From Roseimaritima multifibrata (GTDB lineage: Bacteria > Planctomycetota > Planctomycetia > Pirellulales > Pirellulaceae), in NCBI RefSeq assembly GCF_007741495.1, contig NZ_CP036262.1, positions 3,286,001 to 3,350,000 on the forward strand: a stretch of 64,000 nucleotides of DNA, read 5' to 3'. The first letter of the stretch is position 1. The number at the start of each line of letters is the position of its first letter. The translations under genes and the position numbers were made by a program. This document shows, piece by piece, positions 1 through 9,005 of this stretch. Below the pieces are notes generated by a model. That model ran no database searches and was not told the origin of the DNA. It saw only the letters and a program-made list of their open reading frames with translations.

Positions 1-2844
1 CAATTTGAGCGGCCAACTGAAGGAGTCGGAAGTTTCATTGGCGATGCAATCGGTGACAAAGTCGATCGTTTCGCCAGCCTTCACTGCAAACGCTGGCACC
101 GGGGTCTGCACCGGTCTGTTTTTGCTTTGCCAATCACCTTTCATTCCGCTTGACGAAAAAATACGCGAGCGGACGCCGTCTCCATTTGCACTGCCATGCT
201 GCAGTGTTCCTGCAATGCTAAGTTGTCCGTCGGTCGGTGCGGTCCATCGACGGATCGCGGGGTGGGCGGGATTTCCAGGATGCCCGCCGCTGGCGTTAAG
301 GATGGTCCAGCCGAATTTAGCGTCCGGAGCCGTTGGGCCCCCTTGCCATGAAGAGCCTGTGTAATGAGGCAGGTCGACAAAGTCGTTGATCACGCCAGCC
401 TTCTCGTCTACTTTGCCGGATCCGTAACGCCAAGCGAGCGGCGGCATTTCTGGTAACCAGGATGCTATTGCCTGATCACCGGTAGGTGCTGTTTCGGCAG
501 CTCGCTTGATCGCTTGGTCCGCGACCATGCCAGCTTGCTCGAGAACGAAAGCACCATTCAGCATCATCAATGACTGAGGCGCTACGGTCGTGACGGTCCG
601 CACATCACAGTTGACACCCATCACCGGTGCATCAAACGTTTGCAACATGCCAACCGGTTGGCTTCGGCGGACGCGCGCGTATATGCTCCGCCGCGGTTGG
701 CTAGCGTCGACGCGAACTTGCCCGGTTTCATCTTCCGCAACCGCTACCGGAGGCCCATAAAATTTCAGGTCAAGACTCCCGGAAACTGCCAGCATCGAAT
801 CACGCAGGATTTCGGCGTCAACGCGTTGTAGTGATTTGCGCCAATAGAATTGATTCTCCGCATCGATCGCTTCCCCTTCCGGCCGACGCAAAGAGCTCTG
901 CCGCCAGGTTGTTGACGTTAAAATCTGCCGGTGTAGCCGTTTTAAACTCCAGCCATGCTTGACGAAATCGCTCGCCAACCAATCGAGCAATTCCGGGTGT
1001 GACGGCTTTTCGCCTAAACGCCCGAATTCGCCCGGTGTCGCTACGATGCCGTGCCCGAAGTGGTGCATCCAAATCCGATTGACGATGGCTCTAGCGGTCA
1101 ACGGATTGCTTTCGGCTGTCAACCATTTCGCGAATGCCAGACGCCGGCCCGTCGTCGGTAGCTGAGGATCATTTACCGGGAACGTTACACGAGATCCTTC
1201 GGCGGAAGCGACCGTTAAGCCTGCAGGTTCAATAACTTGTTTCGGTTGATTGAAATCGCCACGGTGAAACAGATGGCTGACGGGAACATGGTTTGCGGGC
1301 TCGACGAACGCTTGGACGAATTGTTCGACAGGTTTGGAAGCTCGCAACTCGGCAATCTTTGCGTCGAATTTTTTCAATTCGGCAGCGGCGTCGGGGCGGT
1401 ATTGATACAGAACACCGGGGGTGATGTTGATACTTGGATTATTGGCCAACAATTTGCTTTGTTCCGCATCCCGTTTGTCCTTTGGCGTTTCATAAGCCGT
1501 CCGCAATTGGGAACGGAGTGGTTCCTCGAACTTCAGCAGTTCTTGCTCGAACACCTCTTGGATGAACACCGTTTGTTGGGCGGCACGCTCGGCAGCCACA
1601 CTGCTGACTTCGCTCTCAATCTTTGCTGCCGCAGCGCGATCTTGCTCGGTCGCGAGGGAAACCAACCTTGCAGCGGGCGGTTTCCAGGCCTGCCAATCCA
1701 ACGCCGGTTCGAAAACGGCTCGCAGGGAAAAGTAGTCCGCGTGTGAGATCGGGTCGTAGCGGTGGTCGTGGCACTGGGCGCAGTGAACGCTCGAACCAAG
1801 CAACGTTGAACAAACAATTTGCAGCGTGTCGGCGATGACTTTGTTGCGAGCTTCGGGACTGTTGTCGCCGCTGCCCGTGCCGTCGGCTGCCATTCGCAGG
1901 AACCCGGTGGCGGTCAGCAGTTCAATCTGGCGCGGCGTCCAATCGCCTTGCTTGGGGCCAGCGATTTCATCGCCCGCAAGCTGTTCGTGGATGAATTCGT
2001 CGAATGGCTTATCTTCGTTTAAGGCTTGCGTCACATAATCGCGGTAACGCCATGCCCATTCCCGGTTGCTGTCGGCGACCGTGTAGCCGTCGCTATCGGC
2101 GTATCCCGCTGCATCTAGCCAGTGCCTGCCCCATCGCTCGCCATAGTGCGGCGACCGAAGCAATTCATCCACCAAGTTTTCAAACCAGAGAGGATCTTCG
2201 TTGTGCAGCCATGGTTCGATTTGCTCGATTGTCGGTGGCAGACCAAGCAAGTCGTTATAGACGCGTTGTACCAGCGTGAATCGATCTGCATCGTCAGAAA
2301 AGGTCAATCCGGCAGGCATCTGTGCGGCGATCAACGCATCGATGGGGGAGCGGATGCTCTTATTGTTTACGTAGGCCGGAACGGACACTTCCGCGATCGG
2401 TTGATAAGCCCAGTAGTTCCGCTCTTCTTCGGTGATCGGAATCCCTGGTTCCAGTGTTTTGGGTTCATCGCGCAGGGTTGCTGCGCCGGCTCGTATCCAC
2501 GCTTCTAAAATAGCGATTTTTTCGTCAGATACCCGGGCATCGCCTGGGGGCATATCGCCGTCACGGACGCGTTGCAGCAACAAACTGACATCCGGGTCGC
2601 CCGGGACAACGGCTTCACCTGAATCGCCACCGGAAATCATTAGGTGGACGAGACGCAGATCCAGTCCGCCTTCCAATTCTTCCACGGCACCATGGCAATC
2701 GAAGCAGTACTCACGCAAGATCGGACGGATCTCGGTTTCAAAGTGAGGGGGCTCGGCAGCGTACGTCGATCCGCACGCGAGTACGAACAGACAGCTGACC
2801 ACTACAAAACGATGGGGGCATCGTGAAGCCAACCAGAAGTGCAT
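1..2844 (-). CDS. PSD1/DUF1549-DUF1553 cytochrome-like protein, C-terminus cut by window edge
   Basis: The frame is open from ATG 2844 to base 1 (948 codons, no stop), so the C-terminus lies outside the window. The N-terminus has a signal peptide (hydrophobic stretch around residues 13-27, VVVSCLFVLACG). A planctomycete-type cytochrome motif follows: CFDCH, with Cys47, Cys50 and His51. Next come the GGDSGEAVVPGDP and DGDMPPGD signatures that precede DUF1549. The later part reads as DUF1553 (HPELLDWL-like segment near 1000 on the minus strand). The last ~100 visible residues (AIRRWTAPTDG, IAGTL) resemble the carbohydrate-binding-like domain found in some members. Family members are exported, and their biochemical role is not established. 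A DUF1501 partner would be expected just beyond the left edge. It is transcribed away from the Anbu gene with no overlap. Confidence 0.88.
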   Translation of the reverse strand, partial: MHFWLASRCPHRFVVVSCLFVLACGSTYAAEPPHFETEIRPILREYCFDCHGAVEELEGGLDLRLVHLMISGGDSGEAVVPGDPDVSLLLQRVRDGDMPPGDARVSDEKIAILEAWIRAGAATLRDEPKTLEPGIPITEEERNYWAYQPIAEVSVPAYVNNKSIRSPIDALIAAQMPAGLTFSDDADRFTLVQRVYNDLLGLPPTIEQIEPWLHNEDPLWFENLVDELLRSPHYGERWGRHWLDAAGYADSDGYTVADSNREWAWRYRDYVTQALNEDKPFDEFIHEQLAGDEIAGPKQGDWTPRQIELLTATGFLRMAADGTGSGDNSPEARNKVIADTLQIVCSTLLGSSVHCAQCHDHRYDPISHADYFSLRAVFEPALDWQAWKPPAARLVSLATEQDRAAAAKIESEVSSVAAERAAQQTVFIQEVFEQELLKFEEPLRSQLRTAYETPKDKRDAEQSKLLANNPSINITPGVLYQYRPDAAAELKKFDAKIAELRASKPVEQFVQAFVEPANHVPVSHLFHRGDFNQPKQVIEPAGLTVASAEGSRVTFPVNDPQLPTTGRRLAFAKWLTAESNPLTARAIVNRIWMHHFGHGIVATPGEFGRLGEKPSHPELLDWLASDFVKHGWSLKRLHRQILTSTTWRQSSLRRPEGEAIDAENQFYWRKSLQRVDAEILRDSMLAVSGSLDLKFYGPPVAVAEDETGQVRVDASQPRRSIYARVRRSQPVGMLQTFDAPVMGVNCDVRTVTTVAPQSLMMLNGAFVLEQAGMVADQAIKRAAETAPTGDQAIASWLPEMPPLAWRYGSGKVDEKAGVINDFVDLPHYTGSSWQGGPTAPDAKFGWTILNASGGHPGNPAHPAIRRWTAPTDGQLSIAGTLQHGSANGDGVRSRIFSSSGMKGDWQSKNRPVQTPVPAFAVKAGETIDFVTDCIANETSDSFSWPLKL

Positions 2845-3064
2845 GGCGTCAATACCGATTCGGCGGGGCTGGGATTACGAGGCAGGTTTTCAGGCGGGGC
2901 TAGTCCAGTATGTGAACTAGACCATGTATTATGACGCCACTCACCACCGATATCAACGGCTTAAGGGACTATCTCGCCCAAAGGGATGCTTGGTCAGAAA
3001 GTTCCCGTGTTTTAGTGACCGTCGCCGGTGTCGCTCATGCTGGTTCCTTGAGAAACCCTGCGAT

Positions 3065-3787
3065 CTAGGGGCCGGTGAGCAAGTCATTCGCCCAGTCCAT
3101 TGGCAACTGTTGCAGTGAATTGGCGAGAGTGGCAGACCACCAAGCGGTTGTGGTTGCGAGATCGGCTTCCGTGTATCGGCGGAACGTGGGCACGGTGGCG
3201 TGGGTGGGCAGGACGGCGACATCAATCGGACAATCGACATCCGTCACGCTGGTGCGGGTGGCATCGAACGCCAACAGTGCCAAACCAATGGCCGTCTTCA
3301 GCGTCGTCTCGTGCGTCAACAGGCGGTCTAGGATGGGCTTGCCATAGTACGTACGTCCGATCACGAAGTACGGCGCGTCTTCGGCGGCTTCGATCCAGTT
3401 GCCTTCTGGGTATACGTAGAACAACTGCGGCATCGCATCGCCGAGTAGCCGTCCGCCAATGATCGCGTGCGAGTTGAACTTGTGGTTGGTGGACTGTAGG
3501 GCTTCACCGTCTTCGGCTTTGACACGGCGTAACTGCTCGCCGAACCGGTTGGCGACTTGATACAACCGATCGACGCCCTGAGGATCATTCCGCAAGGATT
3601 CATCCAGATAGATAATCGCTTTGTCGCGTACCGATCGCAGACCGCTGGTCATCGTGAACAGACTTTGACCATTGTGCTGGAATTCGGACAGCTTTTGCTT
3701 GTTCGATTGCTCGCCACCGCGGACGATGCGGGTGTCCGCCAGGGCAACGATTCCCTCGCGGACTTTGATACCGATACAAAATGTCAT
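3065..3787 (-). CDS. Proteasome-type peptidase, Anbu (ancestral beta subunit) family
   Basis: This 240-residue protein starts MTFCIGIKVREGIVALADTR. Thr2 is therefore positioned to be the N-terminal nucleophile once Met is removed, which is how Anbu is organised and fixes the start. An Asp in ADTR (residue 18) corresponds to the conserved proteasome Asp, and Lys30/Lys32 are candidates for the catalytic lysine. The length fits Anbu (about 240-250) better than HslV (about 175). Anbu is a cytoplasmic Ntn-hydrolase-fold protein that forms open helical or ring assemblies. Elsewhere it is usually encoded with an alpha-E protein, a transglutaminase and an ATP-grasp protein. None of these is beside it here: its neighbours are a PSD1 gene and a sulfatase. 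No strong Shine-Dalgarno sequence precedes the ATG. Confidence 0.85.
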   Translation of the reverse strand: MTFCIGIKVREGIVALADTRIVRGGEQSNKQKLSEFQHNGQSLFTMTSGLRSVRDKAIIYLDESLRNDPQGVDRLYQVANRFGEQLRRVKAEDGEALQSTNHKFNSHAIIGGRLLGDAMPQLFYVYPEGNWIEAAEDAPYFVIGRTYYGKPILDRLLTHETTLKTAIGLALLAFDATRTSVTDVDCPIDVAVLPTHATVPTFRRYTEADLATTTAWWSATLANSLQQLPMDWANDLLTGP

Positions 3788-3900
3788 ATTAAACTGACCG
3801 CCGTTTCCAAGTTTTTGGGGTCGAACAGGTCATCACCGGATTGTTGCTCGTTGGCCCACACTTCCATTTCGGTGCTTATTGTACTGCCTTTCGTCGGTAC

Positions 3901-5547
3901 TTAACGCCCGTCGCCCGTGTATTTCATGGTGGCCCCTTGTGGCGCCTGCGGCCAAGGCGTTTCGCCTGGTGCCCATTCGGCGGGCTGGGTTTTGCGGATG
4001 GTTTCGACCAAATCAACCAGCCAGTCCGGGGCCTGCTTGTTTTCAGCTTGACCATAGACGTAGGGGAGGGGAGGGTCCATCAACAAGGTCTTTTCTCCTA
4101 GCGGCGGACGCTGGGCGGACAACTGATTCAGGCGGTCGGTTAGTTTTTTCACCAATAGAGGGTGTTCCGCTGTGATGTCGTTCTTTTCCGTTGGATCGGT
4201 CTTGATGTTGTATAGGGCTTGTCCCATCAACTTGAAGTCGCCGCTCCGGATCGTAGGCAGACGCACGCTACCACCCACTTCAAAAACGATTTCTGTGCGA
4301 GGGCTTGGTTTGCCTTTCAAAAGGACGTCGCTCATGTCCATTCCGTCGATCTTGTAGGGGCCTTCTACTGTGCCGCCCGACAGTTTGGCGAAGGTTGGAA
4401 GCATGTCGACCAAGTGCATCAAACCATCGTTCTTGGTGCCGGCTTCGATGCGTCCGGGCCATCGCATTACACACGGCACTCGCACCCCGCCTTCAAATGT
4501 CGTGTTTTTTGTGCCACGAAAAGGGTGGTTCATTTCTTCGGTCAATCCACCGTTATCGTTTGCGAAAACGACCAACGTGTTGTTGCTGAAACCATTCTGA
4601 TCGACAGCGCCGATGATTCTGCCGATCGCGTCGTCCAGACACTTTAGGGCTGCCTGCCGGGCAGGGTATTGATCGGTGTAACGAGGGACTTCTTCAATTG
4701 GTCCATGCACTGCGTTGAAGGGGACGTACATGAAGAAGGGTTGATTTGCATCTTGTTGCATATTGGCGATTGATCGTTCGGTAAGCAAACGGACCACTTC
4801 ATTGGCGATCAGGTCGGTTGTGTAACCCTGTTCCTGCAGAGGCTGTTGATTGCGGTGCCAGTCGTAGACGGCATACTTTGCCGGAGCGTTATGCGGAATC
4901 GTGTAGTGGTTGTAATCGATGCCCCAGGCATAATGCCCGTACTGGTGATCGAAGCCTTGCCCCATCGGCAGATTCTCAGGCAACCACTCGCCGCAGTGCC
5001 ACTTGCCCGTGATGCTGGTGAAGTAACCCGCCTCGGAGAGCATTTCTGCAATGGTCTGTTCGTCGGTTGCCAACGCGTGGATTCGCCTAGTTTCTTCGCC
5101 CCGTTCGTTTTTGGCCAACGTCAGACCAAGCTTTTTTAAATAGCTGGGCTTGCCAAAGTCCTCGCTTCGCCAGTCCATCCAGTTGCGAAAAGCGTACCGG
5201 CCGGTGAGCAATGCACCGCGGCTAGGGGCGCAAACCGAGTGGGCATAGAACTGAGTCAGCTGCACTCCTTGAGAAGCCAGTTTATCGATGTTGGGGGTCA
5301 ATTCGGGATCGCCACCATTAAACCCAGGTTCTGACCAACCCATGTCGTCACTCAGAATGAAAACGATGTTCGGTGGTTCGTTTGATTCGGCTTTTAGTGG
5401 CTTACTGCAGAGGGTTTGTGAGACTAATAAAGCAAATGCGGGAATGGCAAGTGCCGTCATTTGGTGTAGCAAGTGACGCGGAAGTGTTCGGCGGGAACCG
5501 AACAATCGTTGACTATTCGCCAGCGTTTTGACAAGGAATCTGCACAT
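3901..5547 (-). CDS. Secreted sulfatase (arylsulfatase family)
   Basis: The 548-residue protein has the type I sulfatase signature CAPSR at residues 106-110. The Cys is the site converted to formylglycine by a maturating enzyme not seen in this window. The upstream NIVFILSDDMGW segment provides the metal-binding Asp pair, and later TGKWHCGEW and NDNGG motifs supply further active-site residues. A hydrophobic stretch at residues 31-46 indicates export, preceded by a rather long charged N-region. Met1 is supported by an AGAGGA ribosome site 7-8 bases upstream; Met30 is an alternative. It would hydrolyse sulfate esters, probably on a polysaccharide, in the periplasm or outside the cell. The substrate cannot be read from sequence. 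It is divergent from the ceramidase-like cluster across a 1.1-kb gap. Confidence 0.93.
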   Translation of the reverse strand: MCRFLVKTLANSQRLFGSRRTLPRHLLHQMTALAIPAFALLVSQTLCSKPLKAESNEPPNIVFILSDDMGWSEPGFNGGDPELTPNIDKLASQGVQLTQFYAHSVCAPSRGALLTGRYAFRNWMDWRSEDFGKPSYLKKLGLTLAKNERGEETRRIHALATDEQTIAEMLSEAGYFTSITGKWHCGEWLPENLPMGQGFDHQYGHYAWGIDYNHYTIPHNAPAKYAVYDWHRNQQPLQEQGYTTDLIANEVVRLLTERSIANMQQDANQPFFMYVPFNAVHGPIEEVPRYTDQYPARQAALKCLDDAIGRIIGAVDQNGFSNNTLVVFANDNGGLTEEMNHPFRGTKNTTFEGGVRVPCVMRWPGRIEAGTKNDGLMHLVDMLPTFAKLSGGTVEGPYKIDGMDMSDVLLKGKPSPRTEIVFEVGGSVRLPTIRSGDFKLMGQALYNIKTDPTEKNDITAEHPLLVKKLTDRLNQLSAQRPPLGEKTLLMDPPLPYVYGQAENKQAPDWLVDLVETIRKTQPAEWAPGETPWPQAPQGATMKYTGDGR

Positions 5548-6149
5548 GTTGAATCCTCTTCTTGGGATGGTGGATGCTGCTTGGACTTTCAGTCAGCAGT
5601 GTCGCTAGCGTAGTCGTGGTCCAGCGCAGATGAATGCTCCGCACGCAAAAAGCAGGGGACCGGGGGCGGCAAACCGTGTATCGATCCTTGGATGACAAGA
5701 AACGTAACTTGGTTGCTAACCACAGTGTCGTCTCTGTCATTTCAAGAGTCAATTCTCGGCAGCAATCGGGCTGTCGCGAAGGTCGAATTCAAATGGCAAG
5801 GAATCGAAAATCCGATCGCCAGCAGCACGGATATTTGGCACTGGAAGTGAATCGATTGCTGCCTGGAATCTCGCATGGGACGTGAAAAAAAGGTGCGAGT
5901 GAGGTCGCATGCCGCCGAAATCCTAACTCACTGTGCAGCGGCATGTTGTTTTGTGATTGTGATTAAATCAACAAGCCGGCAAGCGAGTGACCGAAAAAGC
6001 CGACCGCTAGCTCTCCTTTGCGCATCTTGATGTTGCGCGTTTTGGGGTTGGTTACTTTGCTTCCGCCGGGCTTGTCTCGGTGCGAGGCAACAACTGGCAA
6101 CTACTCCCATGCCTCTTTGCTATTTCGTCTTTCTCCGTCAGCCTTTTGA

Positions 6150-6215
6150 TCACCCAATACGGTAGCTGTCCATTGCGAGTCCGCCGCGGCAAGCCGGGAA
6201 ACGGAACTCTGGATG
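6150..6215 (+). repeat. Dispersed intergenic repeat, copy 1 (partial)
   Basis: The stretch from GGTAGCTGTCC through CCGGGAAACGGAACTCT matches the copies at 13705-13815 (opposite strand) and 39222-39320. Only the right part of the longer repeat is recognisable here. Confidence 0.6.
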
Positions 6216-6479
6216 CTTGCAGCTTAAAAAAGTGCTGGAATAGCCGAATGATTTGAGGCATCCGCAAGAGTACGGAAATCAGGGCGACTGATCACAGCAA
6301 TCAACTCAAACGCGCAACTTCAAAGCTTGCGGAGTGGGTTGGGATTCTGGTCTCTTGCCACACCACCGCGATCCGCTAGGAATCCGCCAACTTATAAATC
6401 GCACGTCCCCAGCGATCCGTTTAAAACAACTTTCCGAATTGCTTGATGGTGTGAGCTGGCTTGCGGTGCGGAACCGTTC

Positions 6480-6491
6480 AGACAATTGTCT
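6480..6491. promoter_or_regulatory. 12-bp perfect palindrome, candidate operator
   Basis: AGACAATTGTCT is a perfect inverted repeat 163 bp before the ceramidase-like ATG. A -10-like TACAAT (6492-6497) directly follows it. A related palindrome with the same ACAATTGT core occurs at 21992-22003. Function is inferred only from symmetry and position. Confidence 0.3.
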
Positions 6492-6499
6492 TACAATGT

Positions 6500-6534
6500 G
6501 GGGCTTCGCCGCTCGGAAGTGCGAGCGGCGCCCC
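6500..6534 (+). terminator. Strong GC-rich hairpin in the leader of the ceramidase-like operon
   Basis: GGGGC and GCCCC form an outer stem, and GCCGCTC pairs with GAGCGGC around an 8-nt loop, with a TTC bulge on one side. No clear T-run follows, so it may be a terminator, attenuator or other RNA structure. Confidence 0.4.
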
Positions 6535-6653
6535 CTGTTTACTGTCGCCCCGTACGCGAGGGATTCCCGTTTGATCCTTTGCTCACGCGTCGAGGTATGA
6601 TATTACGGACTTGTTCCGCAACGCCTTTCCCTTTTAATCGTCGGACGCATTGA

Positions 6654-8132
6654 ATGAAGACGCTTTCACTCGCTGCACGCTTAATCTCTTCTGCTTTCGC
6701 TCGTACTGGCATATTGATCGCCTGCGTAACTGCGCTGTGGTGCGGTCCCGCTGTTGATTTGCATGCTGCTGAATTGCTCGTTGGAGCTGCACGTACCACG
6801 ATCACGCCCGACGAACCCGTTGCACTATCGGGGCAGTTTCATACGCGGGTGGCCAAGGAAGTGGAAAGCCCCTGCACAGCAAACGTCCTGGTGTTGGAAT
6901 CACGCGACGGTGATAAGTCGTTGGAGACGGCTATCATGGTTTCCTGCGACTTGGTGGTCATCCGTGAGGACGTGCAATCGCGGATCCGCACCGCAGTCGC
7001 TGCGAAGCTTCCCGAAGTCGATGTGCAGAAACTGTTCGTTAACGCGACGCATACGCACACCGCTCCGGTGATGGTCGAGGGCAAATATGTGCTACCTGCC
7101 GAAGGGGTGATTCAGCCCGCGGAGTACGTTGACTTTCTTGTGGAGCAGGTAAGCGGCGCGGTCGCGGAGGCTTGGAATGGGCGCAAACCCGCCGGTGTCA
7201 GCTGGGGGTTGGGGCAGGCTGTTGTGGCCCACAATCGCCGCGCAGTCTATGCCAACGGTTCGGCAGCGATGTACGGCAAAACGAACAAGCCCGAGTTTCG
7301 TGGCATCGAGGGATACGAAGATCATGATATCGACGTCCTCAGTTTTTGGGACGCCGAAAAGAAGCCGTTCGCGATGGCGGTCGATGTGGCCTGTCCCTCC
7401 CAGGAAGTCGAAGGTCGAAGAGCAGTCAACGCCGACTTCTGGCACGAGACCCGCGAATTGCTGCGGAAACGCTACGGTCAGCAACTTGACGTATTGGGTT
7501 GGTGTGGCGCAGCCGGCGACCAGTCGCCACACCTGATGTACAACCGGGCAGCCGAAACGCGAATGCTCAAACTGCGCGGCCTCACTCGCCTAGAGGAGAT
7601 CGCCCGACGACTGGACGTGGCAGTGGAGGAAGCCAACTCGGCTGCCCAGAACGATATTCGCACCGACGTCAAAATGGTGCATCTGGTGCGAACGCTTAAA
7701 CTTCCGGTTTGGATGGTCACCGAAGCCCAGAACGCGGCGGCCCAAGCTGAGGTCGATCGTCTTTCCAAGGATCCAGCGAACCAACGCAGGATGAATTGGC
7801 AAAAGAAGGTTACCGACCGGTACAAGGAGCAGAAAGAAGGTGATTTGTACGAGCGACAATTCCACGTCATCCGACTGGGGGACATCGCCATCTGCACCAA
7901 TCCCTTCGAACTGTACACCGATTACGGCGTGCAAATTAAGGCCCGCAGCAAGGCAGTGCAGACGTTTGTAATCCAGCTGACCGGTGAGCAATCAGGGACC
8001 TATCTGCCGACAGTCCGTGCGGTCGAAGGGGGCAGTTACAGCGCCATCCCGCCAAGTTGTCCCGTCGGCCCCAAAGGAGGTCAAGCTCTGGTTGACCAGA
8101 CGGTCGAGGCAATCAACTCTTTGTGGGACTAG
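6654..8132 (+). CDS. Secreted neutral/alkaline ceramidase-like protein
   Basis: The 492-residue protein has a signal peptide (hydrophobic core around residues 17-34, cleavage near LHAAE). It then begins LLVGAARTTITPDEPVALSG, typical of the N-terminal domain of neutral/alkaline non-lysosomal ceramidases. The motif NATHTHTAP (near residue 130) supplies the zinc-ligand histidines of that fold, and WCGAAGDQSP corresponds to the later GDxSP segment. It is shorter than true neutral ceramidases (about 650-750 residues) and lacks an obvious C-terminal domain. Planctomycetes encode many such paralogues whose substrates are unknown, so amide hydrolysis of a lipid or sugar derivative is only a suggestion. 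It is the first gene of a plus-strand series with the aldolase, sialidase-like and transporter genes. Confidence 0.85.
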   Translation: MKTLSLAARLISSAFARTGILIACVTALWCGPAVDLHAAELLVGAARTTITPDEPVALSGQFHTRVAKEVESPCTANVLVLESRDGDKSLETAIMVSCDLVVIREDVQSRIRTAVAAKLPEVDVQKLFVNATHTHTAPVMVEGKYVLPAEGVIQPAEYVDFLVEQVSGAVAEAWNGRKPAGVSWGLGQAVVAHNRRAVYANGSAAMYGKTNKPEFRGIEGYEDHDIDVLSFWDAEKKPFAMAVDVACPSQEVEGRRAVNADFWHETRELLRKRYGQQLDVLGWCGAAGDQSPHLMYNRAAETRMLKLRGLTRLEEIARRLDVAVEEANSAAQNDIRTDVKMVHLVRTLKLPVWMVTEAQNAAAQAEVDRLSKDPANQRRMNWQKKVTDRYKEQKEGDLYERQFHVIRLGDIAICTNPFELYTDYGVQIKARSKAVQTFVIQLTGEQSGTYLPTVRAVEGGSYSAIPPSCPVGPKGGQALVDQTVEAINSLWD

Positions 8133-8233
8133 TAAATTTGACACTGGTCAGAGGGTCATCGTCCGATTTGTTTTGATCATGATTCTCAGCGATTTTTTGT
8201 GCATTGATTTCCATACGACCCAGAGACGACATT

Positions 8234-8986
8234 ATGCCCGCTACGTTTCGACAACGGTTTCTTTCCGGCGAACGCTTGCTGGGGACGTTGCTGAGCATTC
8301 CGTCCGGCGCTGTTGCCGAAATTCTTGCGGATACCGGATTTGACTGGCTGTTCGTGGATGCAGAGCACGGACCGCTAGAAGTCACCGAATTGCAAACGAT
8401 TCTGCAGGTGGTCAGCCGCCGTGTCGCTTGTTTGGTGCGAGTCCCTTCGCAGAATGAAATCCCAATCAAGCGGGCGCTCGATCTGGGGGCGGCCGGCATC
8501 ATTGTGCCTCAGGTCAATACGGCTTCGGAAGCCGAACGGATTGTCCAGCTCAGTCGTTATGCTCCGCTAGGTGCGAGGGGGGTGGGGATTGCGCGAGCCA
8601 GCGGTTACGGACTGAACCTGAAACCGTATGTTGCCACGGCCAACGACACGACAACCTTAGTCGTGCAGGCCGAGGATATTCGGGCCGTCGAAAACATCGA
8701 AGCGATTGTCAAGGTTCCTGGCGTCGACGGCGTCCTTGTCGGGCCTTACGATCTGTCGGCAAGTATGGGGCTGATGGGGCAGATCGATCACCCAGACGTG
8801 GTCGCGGCGATTGACCGCGTGACCGAAGTCTGTCAGGCGGCCGATATGAAACTCGGCATTTTTGGCGTCACCAGCGACTCCATTGCTCCATATCGCGATC
8901 GCGGCTTTACGCTGCTGGTAGCAGGAGTTGATACGATTGTTCTGGGCCACGGGGCCGCTGAATTGTTGCAGCAAATGAAGTCTTAA
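8234..8986 (+). CDS. HpcH/HpaI family aldolase
   Basis: From ATG 8234 the protein is 250 residues, the usual size for this family; a TTG 30 bases upstream only adds an unrelated leader. FVDAEHGPLE carries the catalytic His region, and GVLVGPYDLSASMG matches the C-terminal family signature. These class II, metal-dependent aldolases cleave 4-hydroxy-2-oxo acids to pyruvate plus an aldehyde, or run the reverse reaction. The protein has no signal peptide and is cytoplasmic. It follows the ceramidase-like gene by 101 bases and precedes the sialidase-like gene by 19 bases, which suggests cotranscription. A role in breaking down an imported 2-keto sugar acid would fit the tricarboxylate-type transporter downstream, but this is inference. 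Confidence 0.92.
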   Translation: MPATFRQRFLSGERLLGTLLSIPSGAVAEILADTGFDWLFVDAEHGPLEVTELQTILQVVSRRVACLVRVPSQNEIPIKRALDLGAAGIIVPQVNTASEAERIVQLSRYAPLGARGVGIARASGYGLNLKPYVATANDTTTLVVQAEDIRAVENIEAIVKVPGVDGVLVGPYDLSASMGLMGQIDHPDVVAAIDRVTEVCQAADMKLGIFGVTSDSIAPYRDRGFTLLVAGVDTIVLGHGAAELLQQMKS

Positions 8987-9005
8987 TCATCGAGGATCAA
9001 ACAAC

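Larger units (their letters stand above)
5548..6653. other. 1.1-kb intergenic region between divergent sulfatase and ceramidase-like genes
   Basis: No convincing gene is seen; short frames here lack family resemblance. The region must hold both divergent promoters. It contains one copy of a dispersed repeat (about 6150-6215), a 12-bp palindrome (6480-6491), a strong hairpin (6500-6534), and a possible weak promoter TTGATC...TATGAT (6571-6601, 19-bp spacer) about 50 bp before the plus-strand gene. Confidence 0.6.
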
